Source: Magnetospirillum sp. XM-1
GTDB lineage: Bacteria > Pseudomonadota > Alphaproteobacteria > Rhodospirillales > Magnetospirillaceae
DNA: 64,000 nucleotides
NCBI RefSeq assembly: GCF_001511835.1
Contig: NZ_LN997848.1
Coordinates: 3,686,001-3,750,000 of the forward strand
Direction: 5' to 3'
In this document: positions 44,772 to 54,304 of the stretch, piece after piece
Layout: every line of letters starts with the position of its first letter
How positions within the stretch are numbered: the first letter of the stretch is position 1
Notes under the pieces: model-generated
Told to the model about the DNA's origin: nothing
Seen by the model: only the letters and a program-made list of their open reading frames with translations
Databases searched by the model: none
Program-made: the position numbers and the translations under genes

Positions 44772-46322
44772 ATGGAAGGGCCAGTTCTCATAGTCGACGA
44801 CGATGCCAATTTGCTGCTGTCGCTGCGTCGCCAATTTGTCGGTAAATTTAACCTAGCAACGGCCCAAGGCGGGCCGGAAGCCATTGAGTTGGTGCGAACA
44901 GCTCAAGATCGAAACGCGTCTTTTGCCGTCGTCGTCTGCGACATGCGGATGCCTGAAATGGATGGGCTTCAGACACTAGCCCATATTCACGAAATTTCGC
45001 CCCAAACCATCTTGTTGATGTTGACGGGAAATTCAGACCAGCAGACAACGATCAACGCCATCAACAGTGGCCATATTTTCAGGTTCTATAACAAGCCATG
45101 TCCAATTCCGATTCTCGAAAGCGGAATAAGCGAGGCCATCACAAAATTCAAAATGCTTCAAGCAGAACACGAGATTCTGGAAAAGACCCTGGCAGGTAGC
45201 ATCAAGGTTCTCATCGATCTCGTATCTTCTACTAATCCAGTCATATCAAGTCATGCAAGACGGATACGTGACTATGCCAGGAAGCTGACCTCTGATGGCC
45301 AGTTCCCCCGTCACTGGCAGTTGGAAATTGCAGCGTCCCTTGCATTGATCGGCCAGCTATCGCTCCCAGTCGAATTGGTTCAAAAGCGGCACGCTGGCCG
45401 ATCCATGAGCGTTGATGAACAATCAACGTTGGCCAGTGCCCCGGAAATAGCCAGCAACCTCATCACCAATATTCCGCGCTTGGGGAAGGTAGCCGAATCC
45501 ATTTACCTCCAGGATCGTGGATTTGACGGTAGCGGCTTCCCTGACGGCGGCCCTGTTGGAGCGGATATTCCTCGGGATGCACGGATCCTCAAGGTGCTTA
45601 AAGACCTCAGCGAGGCCGTCGATGAGATTGGCGCGCCCAACGAAAAATCTTTTGCCCTTCTAGAGGGCAAGAAGGCGCAATACGACCCCGATATCTTTGA
45701 TAAAATCCGTAAATGTCTTGAAGTGCCTCTGGCGGAGGGCCAAAACTCTTCCGATGACGATCGCAATCCGACTGCCGATGGCATAGACAGACCGGTAGAT
45801 GAAGGCTCCGGATCTTCCTTACCAATCAAAAATAAAGCTGCCCGCAATATATCCGGAATCAGCTCTTTTCCCACGACAGAGACCGGCCGCAAAGCCTCAT
45901 TATCTAGAAAGCGTCGGCGCCACCGCATAATCGCCGTCACTATTGCTTCTATTTTTCTTACCGCCATAGGAAGCATAGCAATCTTGTACGACAAGAGATC
46001 ATCACCGCCGCTCAACGAGGTCAGTGCATCCGAATTAATCTTGCAAATGCAAATGGCTGCGAAAGGTGATGTTGCTGCTGCGAGCAATGTTTACGGTGGA
46101 AAGTTGTTGGTCAAGGACGGCCATATCCAAGTAGATAGTATTCCGCGATCAGCCTGTATTCAGGTCAGTTGGAAGCTTATTAAGACCGGAATGCTTAGCA
46201 TCAACGGGCTGGTTGCCCAGCGAGTTACAGGCACTTCCATATCAAAGCAGTGCGACTCCCAGAACGCGAACATTTTAGCGTGGACTCCCTACCAGGCCAA
46301 CGAGAAAGCCGAGGAGGAATGA
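44772..46322 (+). CDS. response regulator with degenerate HD-GYP domain, membrane anchor and pilin-like tail
   Basis: 516 aa. Residues 1-125: receiver with Asp57 (VVCDMRMPEMDG) and Lys108. Residues 140-320: HD-GYP-like helices, but the HD dyad is replaced (SLALIGQL) and GYP reads GFP in RGFDGSGFPDGG, so phosphodiesterase activity is unlikely. After a Ser-rich linker comes KRRRHRIIAVTIASIFLTAIG, one membrane helix (about 386-406). The last 100 residues resemble the globular part of type IVb pilins, with Cys462 and Cys494 placed for the C-terminal disulfide (IPRSACIQV..INGL..KQCDSQNANILAW). Receiver and HD part are paralogous to the 49,079-50,236 protein. Confidence 0.8.
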   Translation: MEGPVLIVDDDANLLLSLRRQFVGKFNLATAQGGPEAIELVRTAQDRNASFAVVVCDMRMPEMDGLQTLAHIHEISPQTILLMLTGNSDQQTTINAINSGHIFRFYNKPCPIPILESGISEAITKFKMLQAEHEILEKTLAGSIKVLIDLVSSTNPVISSHARRIRDYARKLTSDGQFPRHWQLEIAASLALIGQLSLPVELVQKRHAGRSMSVDEQSTLASAPEIASNLITNIPRLGKVAESIYLQDRGFDGSGFPDGGPVGADIPRDARILKVLKDLSEAVDEIGAPNEKSFALLEGKKAQYDPDIFDKIRKCLEVPLAEGQNSSDDDRNPTADGIDRPVDEGSGSSLPIKNKAARNISGISSFPTTETGRKASLSRKRRRHRIIAVTIASIFLTAIGSIAILYDKRSSPPLNEVSASELILQMQMAAKGDVAAASNVYGGKLLVKDGHIQVDSIPRSACIQVSWKLIKTGMLSINGLVAQRVTGTSISKQCDSQNANILAWTPYQANEKAEEE

Positions 46323-46368
46323 GGACAAGCCCCCGTCTTTCAATCATTGATTTTCCAACGGTGGAAAT

Positions 46369-48231
46369 CTATGCCACCGGGAGCCGGATTGTGAATACGG
46401 CTCCTTCCTCCTTCGAATCTCCGACGATAATTTGGCCGCCGTGCTTAACGACAACTACGTCATAGCAAATTGCCAGCCCCTGACCTGTACCCTTTCCCAC
46501 GTCCTTGGTGGTGAAGAAAGGGTCAAAAATCCGGTCCTTGATGTCGTCCGGTACACCCGTACCACTGTCGGAAATGCGGACTTCGACAAAATCCCCGAGA
46601 CTAAGAGTTTCGACGGTAATTTTGCCTGGTTTAAGCCTTCCTGATTCATCGATGGCGTGGGCCGCATTGATGATGAGATTTAAAAACACCTGATTCATCT
46701 CGCCGGGATGACAATTAACTCTTGGCAGTTTAGGGTCAAGTCTGGTCTCTAGGTCTGCAATATGTTTCCACGTGTTCCGTGAAACCGTTACGGTATTTTC
46801 TAAGGCACGATTGAGATCGACCACTGATTTTTGGGTCGTTCCTGGGTGGGAAAACTCTTTCATGGACAATACGATTCTTGCAACCTGCGCCACTCCCTCC
46901 AACGACTGGGAAATTGCGGGGGGCAGCTCATTTATCAAAAAGTCTAGATTGGCCTGTTTAACGCGCTCAAAATACTCCAGGACAAGCGCATCCCGGCTGG
47001 AGTAACGCTCCAAATCACTGGCCACTTTCCGTGCCTCGTCCAGAAGGGGGAGAATGTTTTTGGAGGCGTCTTGAATGAAGCTGAGATTGTCGCCGATATA
47101 CTGGATCGGGGTGTTGATCTCGTGAGCAATACCTGCCGCCAATTGTCCGACACTGGCTAGGCGAGACGCCTGCAAAGCCTCACGCTGGGCTTCCTTGAGA
47201 GCGGCAGTCCGTTCCGTTACCAGATGCTCCAGCTCGGCATGCTGGTCGGCCCGGATACGTTCATATTGGCGTCGCTGGGTTAGATCGCCGACGGTTGCCA
47301 CCACCATCGTCAGACCATCCACCGCCACCCGACTGGCAGTAATCAAGGCGGGAAAGCGGCTCGCATCAAAACGAACAGCCTCGATCTCCACACCTCCCGC
47401 CCCCACTATGCCTTCGAACGGGACCAACTGATTTACATCAGACCCAATAGCTCTGCTGGCCGGAACACCGAAAATGCGTTCGGCGGCATTATTGAACGAT
47501 ACAATTCTGCCTTGATCATCCAGCGACAAGATAGCTTCCGCCGAATTGTCGATGACCGCTTCCAACCGCCGCTCGCTTTGCCGAAGCGCTGCTTCGCGAC
47601 TGCCGACGGCGTCACGCATGATCTGAAAGGCGCGAACCAACTTTCCGACCTCGTCGCCGGACGACATGGGTAAGGCGACATCGTAACTGCCTTCCGAAAG
47701 AAGGTGGCTGGCCTTGGCCAGCTTTTTCATCGGCCGGACTACCGAGTTGTTTTGAAGCCACACCACGGCCAAGGTTCCAAGCAACAAGATCAGCGCGACC
47801 ATAAGTTCAAGCTGCTGCAAAACGGCAAAGGCAGGGGCCACTAGGCTATTTTCCTCAAGATCGACCGTGAGCATTCCCAGTGACCGCCCCGCCCAATCCA
47901 GCGGAACGCTAAGCCGGGTCATCGCCTCACTCCGCTCTGGCCTACCCAGGGGATAGAGCTGCCTTCCCGCTGGGGTCGTCAGGGTTAATGACCTCCACCA
48001 GGGATGGTTTTGCCTAACTTCGGAGAGCGTCTCATAAATCTTGGCCAGATCGCTGGCTAGAAGGTCCGGAACGATGGCCAGACCGACCAGGGTCAACGCG
48101 CGCTTCTCTCCATTCACCCGTTCCACCACCAGAATCTGCTTCAATGAGGCGAAGGCAATGAAATGCATGACCGCAAGTACGCTGCCTGCGACGAGGAGCA
48201 GAGGAACGAGAAGCTTGACGCGAATGTTCAT
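46369..48231 (-). CDS. HAMP-PAS sensor histidine kinase
   Basis: 620 aa. Membrane helix near 8-28, periplasmic sensor about 30-140, second helix about 142-162, HAMP about 163-215 (VVRPMKKLAKASHLL), PAS about 225-330 (AILSLDDQGRIVSFNNAAERIFG), then HisKA (AAGIAHEINTPIQYIGDN) and HATPase (DSGTGVP, GTGQGLAI). Its ATG overlaps the stop of the PhnD-type gene by four bases, so the binding protein is the probable sensory partner of its periplasmic domain. Last gene of a five-gene operon. Confidence 0.92.
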   Translation of the reverse strand: MNIRVKLLVPLLLVAGSVLAVMHFIAFASLKQILVVERVNGEKRALTLVGLAIVPDLLASDLAKIYETLSEVRQNHPWWRSLTLTTPAGRQLYPLGRPERSEAMTRLSVPLDWAGRSLGMLTVDLEENSLVAPAFAVLQQLELMVALILLLGTLAVVWLQNNSVVRPMKKLAKASHLLSEGSYDVALPMSSGDEVGKLVRAFQIMRDAVGSREAALRQSERRLEAVIDNSAEAILSLDDQGRIVSFNNAAERIFGVPASRAIGSDVNQLVPFEGIVGAGGVEIEAVRFDASRFPALITASRVAVDGLTMVVATVGDLTQRRQYERIRADQHAELEHLVTERTAALKEAQREALQASRLASVGQLAAGIAHEINTPIQYIGDNLSFIQDASKNILPLLDEARKVASDLERYSSRDALVLEYFERVKQANLDFLINELPPAISQSLEGVAQVARIVLSMKEFSHPGTTQKSVVDLNRALENTVTVSRNTWKHIADLETRLDPKLPRVNCHPGEMNQVFLNLIINAAHAIDESGRLKPGKITVETLSLGDFVEVRISDSGTGVPDDIKDRIFDPFFTTKDVGKGTGQGLAICYDVVVVKHGGQIIVGDSKEEGAVFTIRLPVA

Positions 48232-49064
48232 TGGTCGACGTAAAACGCCTCCAGCCCAAGATGACGTAAGGTCTCATACTCCTGATCTCTGGCGGGCCCG
48301 ACCGACTTGATCGGGATATCGGCGAGAAGCCTCGCCCCGTGACGATCCCGTCCGAGTTCCAGCAATGCCTTCTGGATACGAAGGACGTCTGCGGGGGGAA
48401 CCCGCGGGTGAGCCGCCAGCGGATGCGGTGGAAAGCGTTCTGTTTCGTGAATGATGGTTAAGCCATCTCGGATTTCCGGCTTTAGCTGATCGAAGGTCGC
48501 ACGGATTCCCCCCGCCGCATCCGTCTGGCCCAGTAAGACGTTCAAATAGGCCGAATCATGGGACTTTACATAGACCTCGGAGATTTTGATATGGAACTTG
48601 CGGACGAATTCGGCGCGTGGGATCAATGAAGCTCCCATGGCATTGGGCGCAGGGAACGCAACTTTACGGCCATCCAGCATCGCCACATTGATCAGGCCAG
48701 TGCCTTTCGCCACAACAACGACACCATACAGATCGTTTTCCACATCGCGGACAATTGGCTGATATCCCTGGAGGCGATGGGCGACCACGTAATGATAGGG
48801 GTTCATATAGGCGAAGTCATAAGCCCCGGCATTGAGGGCTTTTTCAAAGGCAGGTATGGTCGGCTCCATCACTAGTTGAAAGTGAAACCCGGTCATGGGT
48901 TCAAGCCGTTCGATAATTGGACGCCAAATGGCCTCGATGCGCCGATGATCGAACTGAGGCACGATCGAGATACTGTATGTCGGAGTATCGCCTGCCCGAG
49001 CTTCCGAATACCAGGCCGTCACGGCGAACATCAAGATGGCAACTGCTTTGCGATAACCCGGCAT
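48228..49064 (-). CDS. PhnD-type periplasmic binding protein
   Basis: 278 aa with signal peptide (GYRKAVAILMFAVTAWYSEARAGD). Matches PhnD/phosphonate-binding proteins: SISIVPQFDHRRIEAIWRPII, PTIPAFEKALNAGAYDFAYMNPYHYVVA, VVVVAKGTGL, FPAPNAMGASLIPR, YVKSHDSAYLNVLLGQTDAAGGI. Known members bind phosphonate, phosphite or other oxyanions. No ABC permease or ATPase is nearby; instead it overlaps a sensor kinase gene, so it likely delivers ligand information rather than substrate. Confidence 0.88.
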   Translation of the reverse strand: MPGYRKAVAILMFAVTAWYSEARAGDTPTYSISIVPQFDHRRIEAIWRPIIERLEPMTGFHFQLVMEPTIPAFEKALNAGAYDFAYMNPYHYVVAHRLQGYQPIVRDVENDLYGVVVVAKGTGLINVAMLDGRKVAFPAPNAMGASLIPRAEFVRKFHIKISEVYVKSHDSAYLNVLLGQTDAAGGIRATFDQLKPEIRDGLTIIHETERFPPHPLAAHPRVPPADVLRIQKALLELGRDRHGARLLADIPIKSVGPARDQEYETLRHLGLEAFYVDQ

Positions 49065-49078
49065 AACCCTCTCCTGAC

Positions 49079-50236
49079 TTAGTTAGCCCTGGGCCTCGAG
49101 GCAAAGCGGCGCACCATGATGGGCTCCTTCAGCCGCGCCATCGCGTTGATGTTTTGCAGTCTCAGAAACAGCAGATCACTGATGGTTTCACCGGCGGCAA
49201 GTACCAGCCGTCCACTCTCGAGCGTCAGATCGCTTACCAAGACATCACCAGCGCAAATGCCAGTTGCGGGAACGGCAATGCGGATTTCAGCCCCGTCATC
49301 AGACTGACCGCTAGGGGTTAAAAGACAGGCCCCAACTGCGGCAAGAACAGCGAGATCATATCCGCCCTCTTTTTCGAGCGCGACAAGGGCCTCCTTGGAC
49401 GGATTAGCTCCAGCGATCCGATCCAAATTGAGCAGTACTTTGAGAATCCGCCCAGGCAGAGTGGCCAGGGAGCGTTGATCAAAATCACGTTCTCCCCCGG
49501 CGGAGAATTGTACGGCCCGAGCGACTGGCTCAAGGCGGGGAATCTTCTTGATAAGGGCCGCTCCGACGGCAGGAACGCGGTGGATCATCTCTTGTTCCAT
49601 CGCAGAAAGATGCTGGCCTGAATGATGCCGAGCAAGCACTTCGGGAGGAACTGCAATGGCTCCCAGTTGAGACAACTCCGCCGCCATTTCTACAACCCAC
49701 GCATCACCAAGCTTCATATGACGCGCAATCTCTACGGCCCAGCCATGAATACGTCGGGAACGGTGAAAAATGTCCGGGGCCACCAGCGACAGAACATCAC
49801 TCAGCAAGGAAATGCTACCGGTCAAAGTTCCTTCCAGAAGAGCTCGCTCCCCCTGAATTAACTGGTGCTGGCGGATAGCCGCTTCGATGCCGTCGATAAG
49901 CGTCGCCATGGGGCAAGGCTTGTTAAAGAAACGAAAAATCTTCCCGTCATTGATGGCATTGATAGCTGTCTTCTGGTCCGCATTGCCGGTCAGCATGATC
50001 CTAACTGTATCTGGCGATATCTCCTGAAGCCGACGGAGGACCTCTACACCGTCCATGCCGGGCATGCGCATGTCGCAAACGGCGACCGCAAAAGGTCCAG
50101 AACTCTGGGCAAGACCCAATGCCTCAATACCGCCCTCAGCAGTCATCAGATCAAACTTTTGCCCGAGGTGACGGCGCAGGCCTGCCAGCAGGTTGACGTC
50201 ATCATCGACGATCAAAATCTTTTCGGCCAGCCTCAT
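49079..50236 (-). CDS. response regulator with HD-type output domain
   Basis: 385 aa. Receiver 1-120 with Asp55 (VAVCDMRMPGMDG), Lys106 and the FRFFNKPCP tail. Residues 135-290 are HD-GYP-like helices lacking both the HD dyad and the GYP loop, so probably non-catalytic. The last 60 residues (LVSDLTLESGRLVLAAG) resemble the C-terminal module found in some HD-GYP regulators. Start overlaps the HDOD gene stop by four bases. Cognate kinase is likely one of the two in the same operon. Confidence 0.88.
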   Translation of the reverse strand: MRLAEKILIVDDDVNLLAGLRRHLGQKFDLMTAEGGIEALGLAQSSGPFAVAVCDMRMPGMDGVEVLRRLQEISPDTVRIMLTGNADQKTAINAINDGKIFRFFNKPCPMATLIDGIEAAIRQHQLIQGERALLEGTLTGSISLLSDVLSLVAPDIFHRSRRIHGWAVEIARHMKLGDAWVVEMAAELSQLGAIAVPPEVLARHHSGQHLSAMEQEMIHRVPAVGAALIKKIPRLEPVARAVQFSAGGERDFDQRSLATLPGRILKVLLNLDRIAGANPSKEALVALEKEGGYDLAVLAAVGACLLTPSGQSDDGAEIRIAVPATGICAGDVLVSDLTLESGRLVLAAGETISDLLFLRLQNINAMARLKEPIMVRRFASRPRAN

Positions 50237-51468
50237 GATTCGTACTCCTCACGTGCGCGCTCGGCGACGGCAATCCAATCCTCAACTCTGGAAACAGCGC
50301 CAGTTTTTTGCAAAAACACCATATCCAACCCATTGAGCCATTCGGCCTTTTCCGCTTTGCCTGAGGGCGGAGGTTTCACCAGATGCTGAGCCGCATGCAC
50401 GGCGGTAATGGCCCCCATAGTGTGGGGCGAGAAAAACTCGCAGCGACTTGGTTCGTGATGAAAAAGTACCGCCTCAACAACCGGATCAGTAAACCCCCAC
50501 AGCCCCAGAAGTGCCGCCCCCAATTCTGCATGACATGCTCCCAGTGCGTTCCGTTCAGCCGCTACGATGCCACCGCCTGAGCGGTCCAGCGTATTACGTA
50601 GATCAGCCATTTGGACCGGACATTTCGCAAATAAAAGCAGGGACCCGACATGGGATAACATCCCGGCGCATTGAATGAGATCAATTTCATGCGGGTCAAG
50701 GCGGTCGCTTTCAGCGATCCTGCGAGCCAACAGCCCGATCTGCAGGCTTCTTTTTTGCAATTGCTTGACGGCAAGGCAGTCGATACCGGTACAACTGAAC
50801 GATTCGAACACGGTCCCGAGGACGGTCAAGGTTCGAACCATTTCGAAACCAAGTAACTTCACGGCCTGCATTACATCCGAAATGGATGACGGCAGATAGA
50901 AAAACCCGGAATTGGTCAGCTTAAGCAAATTGACTGTCAGCCCAGTGTCCGATGAGATAATCCGTGCGACTTCGGCAGTCGATCCGTCTTGAGACTGCAG
51001 CGCACTGAACAAGTCCGTCAAAGCTTTTGGGAGGGCCGGAATGGAGGTCGCCCCTCCCACCAGGGCCATCAAATCTGCTGATCGAATAATCTGGCGCACG
51101 CCCAAGGAGCGCCTAATCGCCTCAGCCAGGGCATGAGGGGTGCAGGGCTTCACAAAGTACTGATGTGCCGGGCCAATGGTACGAAAGATTGCTTCGCGTT
51201 CAGAAAAGCCGGATAAAATTATTCGAACTGCTTCAGGCTGTATCATTCTGACCCGGTCCAACAGTGTTGCCCCATCCATTCCAGGCATGCGCATATCGCT
51301 GACCACTACAGCCACTCGCTCCCGAGCAAGAATTTCGAGAGCTTCTGCGCCACTGGTGGCAAACACCTGATTCCATTCATTGCGTTGGCCATAAAGGCTT
51401 CTGCGTAAGCCGTCCAAGACGCTTTTCTCATCATCGACAAACAGAACGGTGGGAAGGGATGTGGTCAT
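50233..51468 (-). CDS. response regulator with HDOD output domain
   Basis: 411 aa. Receiver 1-125 with Asp58 (VVVSDMRMPGMDG) and Lys in YFVKPC. Residues 140-340 form an HDOD domain: IPALPKALTDLF, VARIISSDTGLTVNLLKLTNSGFF, VMQAVKLLGFEMVRTLTVL. HDOD proteins act in signalling without known catalysis. 12 bases behind the hemerythrin kinase gene, overlapping the next gene by four. Confidence 0.92.
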   Translation of the reverse strand: MTTSLPTVLFVDDEKSVLDGLRRSLYGQRNEWNQVFATSGAEALEILARERVAVVVSDMRMPGMDGATLLDRVRMIQPEAVRIILSGFSEREAIFRTIGPAHQYFVKPCTPHALAEAIRRSLGVRQIIRSADLMALVGGATSIPALPKALTDLFSALQSQDGSTAEVARIISSDTGLTVNLLKLTNSGFFYLPSSISDVMQAVKLLGFEMVRTLTVLGTVFESFSCTGIDCLAVKQLQKRSLQIGLLARRIAESDRLDPHEIDLIQCAGMLSHVGSLLLFAKCPVQMADLRNTLDRSGGGIVAAERNALGACHAELGAALLGLWGFTDPVVEAVLFHHEPSRCEFFSPHTMGAITAVHAAQHLVKPPPSGKAEKAEWLNGLDMVFLQKTGAVSRVEDWIAVAERAREEYES

Positions 51469-51479
51469 GAACCTTATCC

Positions 51480-54131
51480 TTACGATAAACTAGCGTCTTC
51501 AGACGAGGCTGCGGGTATTTCAATAGGCAGGCGGATCCGGAAGCACGCTCCTGACCCGGGTTCGGACTCTGCGGTGATCTGGCCCCCATGGCGATGAATG
51601 ATTGCTTTGGTAATCGCCAGTCCTTGCCCCGTTCCCTGGCCAGGAGCTTTCGTGGTGAAAAACAGCTCAAAGATCTGCTTGAGATTTTCCGGCTCGATCC
51701 CGACGCCAGAATCCCTGACGGTTAATTCGACGCCATCACCCAAACTCTGTGTCTTCACTTTGATCCGGCCTAGAGATGAAGAGCCCAGTTCCGCTATGGC
51801 ATGCGTGGCGTTAACCAGCAGATTAACGAGCACTTGGTTGATCTCGCCTTCGATAGCAGAAATTTTCGGCAGGTCAGGGTCTAAATCAAATTCCAACTCT
51901 GCCACATATTTCCATTGATTCCGGGTGACAGTGGCAACCACGTCAATCAGGTGATTGAGATCGATGGGATGCGGCAGTTTGGAACTGGGATATGAGAATT
52001 CCTTGATTGCCTGAACAATCTTGGCGATGCGAAGTGTCCCGTCCTGGGCCTGTGCCGCGGCAGCGGGCAACTCGGCCTTGAGAAAGTCCAGGTCAACGCC
52101 GTCTAGATTTTTTGTCACGGTGACCAAATCGGCTTCCGTTGATTTTGCAGCCTTCACGCTCTCGGCCAGATCAAGGAGGCTTGAAATTCCGTCACTCATA
52201 AAGGCGATATTGTCACTGACATATTGGGTCGGCGTGTTGATCTCGTGGGCAATGCCGCCGGCAAGGGTGCCAAGGGCTTCCATTCTGTCCGACTCTGCAA
52301 TCCGCTCGATCATGGCCGCTCGCTCTTGCTCGGCGATAATCCGGTCGGTGATGTCCTGAAGCGTCATGACGACCATCGCGGGGGCGGCGGAGTCGCTGCT
52401 GACCTCGCCCAGAACGTGGAGTGTCCGCACCCCAATCCGCAATTCGAGTTCAAAGCACGATCCCGACCTTCTCGAAAGCAGGTCCATAAGCCTGACCCTG
52501 TCGTCGGATGCGACATTGAAAAACACATCCTCCTCCGACCCAGACTTCCGGGCGGGATCAATCCCGAGCATGTCCTGGGTGCCCTCGCCAAGCAAATAAA
52601 CGCCAGTGATCAGATTCAACTCGATGAATCCAAGCCTTGCGATGCGGTGTGCCTCGCTTAGTTGCTGCTTCGACCTAGCGATTTCCCTGACCAGCTGGGC
52701 CGAGTTGTTTGCCTTCTTAGTCAGACCGAATAGCCGCCACAACAACCAGACCGAACCGACCGACAACAGCAAAAATGCCGAGACGATAACAACGGCTTTA
52801 GTGACATCTGAGCGCCATTGGGCAAGGTAATCTTCTGTTCCCATCCCAACGACGAGATGGAACGGTGCCGCCGACAGGCGGCGATAGGCGTTGAGCCGTT
52901 CGACCCCGTCGCCGGTTCGCTGTGTATGAAAAGACCTAGCCTGATCGCTCGAGGCGATGGCCTGCGCCAATTCGTCAGAAAAAACCTTGGTGCCGATCTG
53001 CTGGGATGGAGACGAGCTGGCCGGATACCGGGTGATCATGCCTGTATCGCCGTCGCGTAACAGAGCGACACCATTTGCCCCAAGTCTCGCCGCTGACAGC
53101 AGGCTATTGAAGTAATCAATATTAACTGTCGCGGATATCACGCCAGCGAAACTACCGTCTTGGCTGTTGTAACGCCGTGACAGCGAGATACCCCATTCAT
53201 GGCCGATACGCGTCAATATGGGATTGCTGACAAAAAGTCCGGAACGGCTATTCTCGCGGTGCACAATGAAGTGGTCGCGATCAGAAATGGATGTTGATTC
53301 AGAGGGTAAGGTGCCGGAGCCATACAAGATGGTGCCGTGCTCATCAGTTACGCGAAAATTGGCCAAACCCGAAAGCCAGGACTTTCGCTTGTCCAGAAAC
53401 ATTTTGGCTTCCCGGTCCTCGATGCGCCCCTTTACTCGAAGCTCGTGCTCCAGCCAGTCCTCGATCTCGTGGAGGGTCAGGTCAATTTTACTGACTGATT
53501 CCGAAATATTGTGATCGAGCAGGAGAGCCGTACTTTCCACCGTGGCGCGGATCTCTCTTTCCTGAAGATTTCTCGTGGCGTTCAAGCCATAGGAGAGCAG
53601 CCCAACAACGGTGATGTCGACCGCCATCGTAATCAAGATCAGAGCAGCCATTACCGACCGGGACAACGTTACACTGGCGGCAATACGCTGTCGCCAGCTT
53701 GGAGACGATTTCGCAATCTCGCCCCCCCCCTCTTTTCTCGCGATAAAGCGGGCGTAGTCTTTATCGCTGTTCTCGATATGAGAGCACAGCCAATTGCTGA
53801 TGAAATCGAGCTCGCCGATCTCCAATTCATGCTTGTCATTGCTGTCGGCACTGGCAACTAGGGCGTCCAATTCTAACAGTAGCTTTTGATGTTCGAGAAC
53901 ATGCTCGCCGAACCGCGGATACCCCCATTCCTCCAACAGTGATTCCTCGTGGCGGAGGTGATCTCGCATCGTCTCGGACACACGATGAATTGCATCAGCG
54001 GTGGCTTGCTTGTCACTGCCCCGTTCCGTAGCCGCCCAGAGATCATTAAGAACGCCAAACAACGCCTGGTGTTCGGCATCAATTTCTGGAATCTGAACGC
54101 TGTATTGGGGCGCCCAGTGGAGAAGAGCCAT
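51480..54131 (-). CDS. bacteriohemerythrin-Cache-PAS sensor histidine kinase
   Basis: 883 aa. Residues 1-130 are a complete bacteriohemerythrin: all seven di-iron ligands are present (His21, His58, Glu62, His77, His81, His118, Asp123), so it should bind oxygen or sense iron/redox in the cytoplasm. Membrane helices near 158-180 and 460-480 enclose a periplasmic double-Cache-like domain (DRDHFIVHRENSRSGLFVS, ISATVNIDYFNSLLSA). Then a PAS-like domain, HisKA (GGIAHEINTPTQYVSDN) and HATPase (DSGVGI, GTGQGLAI). First gene of the five-gene operon. Two inputs, cytoplasmic di-iron and periplasmic ligand, feed one kinase. Confidence 0.93.
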   Translation of the reverse strand: MALLHWAPQYSVQIPEIDAEHQALFGVLNDLWAATERGSDKQATADAIHRVSETMRDHLRHEESLLEEWGYPRFGEHVLEHQKLLLELDALVASADSNDKHELEIGELDFISNWLCSHIENSDKDYARFIARKEGGGEIAKSSPSWRQRIAASVTLSRSVMAALILITMAVDITVVGLLSYGLNATRNLQEREIRATVESTALLLDHNISESVSKIDLTLHEIEDWLEHELRVKGRIEDREAKMFLDKRKSWLSGLANFRVTDEHGTILYGSGTLPSESTSISDRDHFIVHRENSRSGLFVSNPILTRIGHEWGISLSRRYNSQDGSFAGVISATVNIDYFNSLLSAARLGANGVALLRDGDTGMITRYPASSSPSQQIGTKVFSDELAQAIASSDQARSFHTQRTGDGVERLNAYRRLSAAPFHLVVGMGTEDYLAQWRSDVTKAVVIVSAFLLLSVGSVWLLWRLFGLTKKANNSAQLVREIARSKQQLSEAHRIARLGFIELNLITGVYLLGEGTQDMLGIDPARKSGSEEDVFFNVASDDRVRLMDLLSRRSGSCFELELRIGVRTLHVLGEVSSDSAAPAMVVMTLQDITDRIIAEQERAAMIERIAESDRMEALGTLAGGIAHEINTPTQYVSDNIAFMSDGISSLLDLAESVKAAKSTEADLVTVTKNLDGVDLDFLKAELPAAAAQAQDGTLRIAKIVQAIKEFSYPSSKLPHPIDLNHLIDVVATVTRNQWKYVAELEFDLDPDLPKISAIEGEINQVLVNLLVNATHAIAELGSSSLGRIKVKTQSLGDGVELTVRDSGVGIEPENLKQIFELFFTTKAPGQGTGQGLAITKAIIHRHGGQITAESEPGSGACFRIRLPIEIPAASSEDASLS

Positions 54132-54304
54132 CAGGATTGTCCTCGGAAATGATTAGATCGGTCCTTAGCTGGGTCTGAAAGTGACCGGCTTCCAATGATC
54201 CAGCTACTCCCATATGGGACTTATCAAGCAGCAGGTGACGATGGCCATAATGCCCCATGATCGCCGATAGGCGTGGCAGCCCGTCTACTAAAGGACCCCA
54301 TCAT

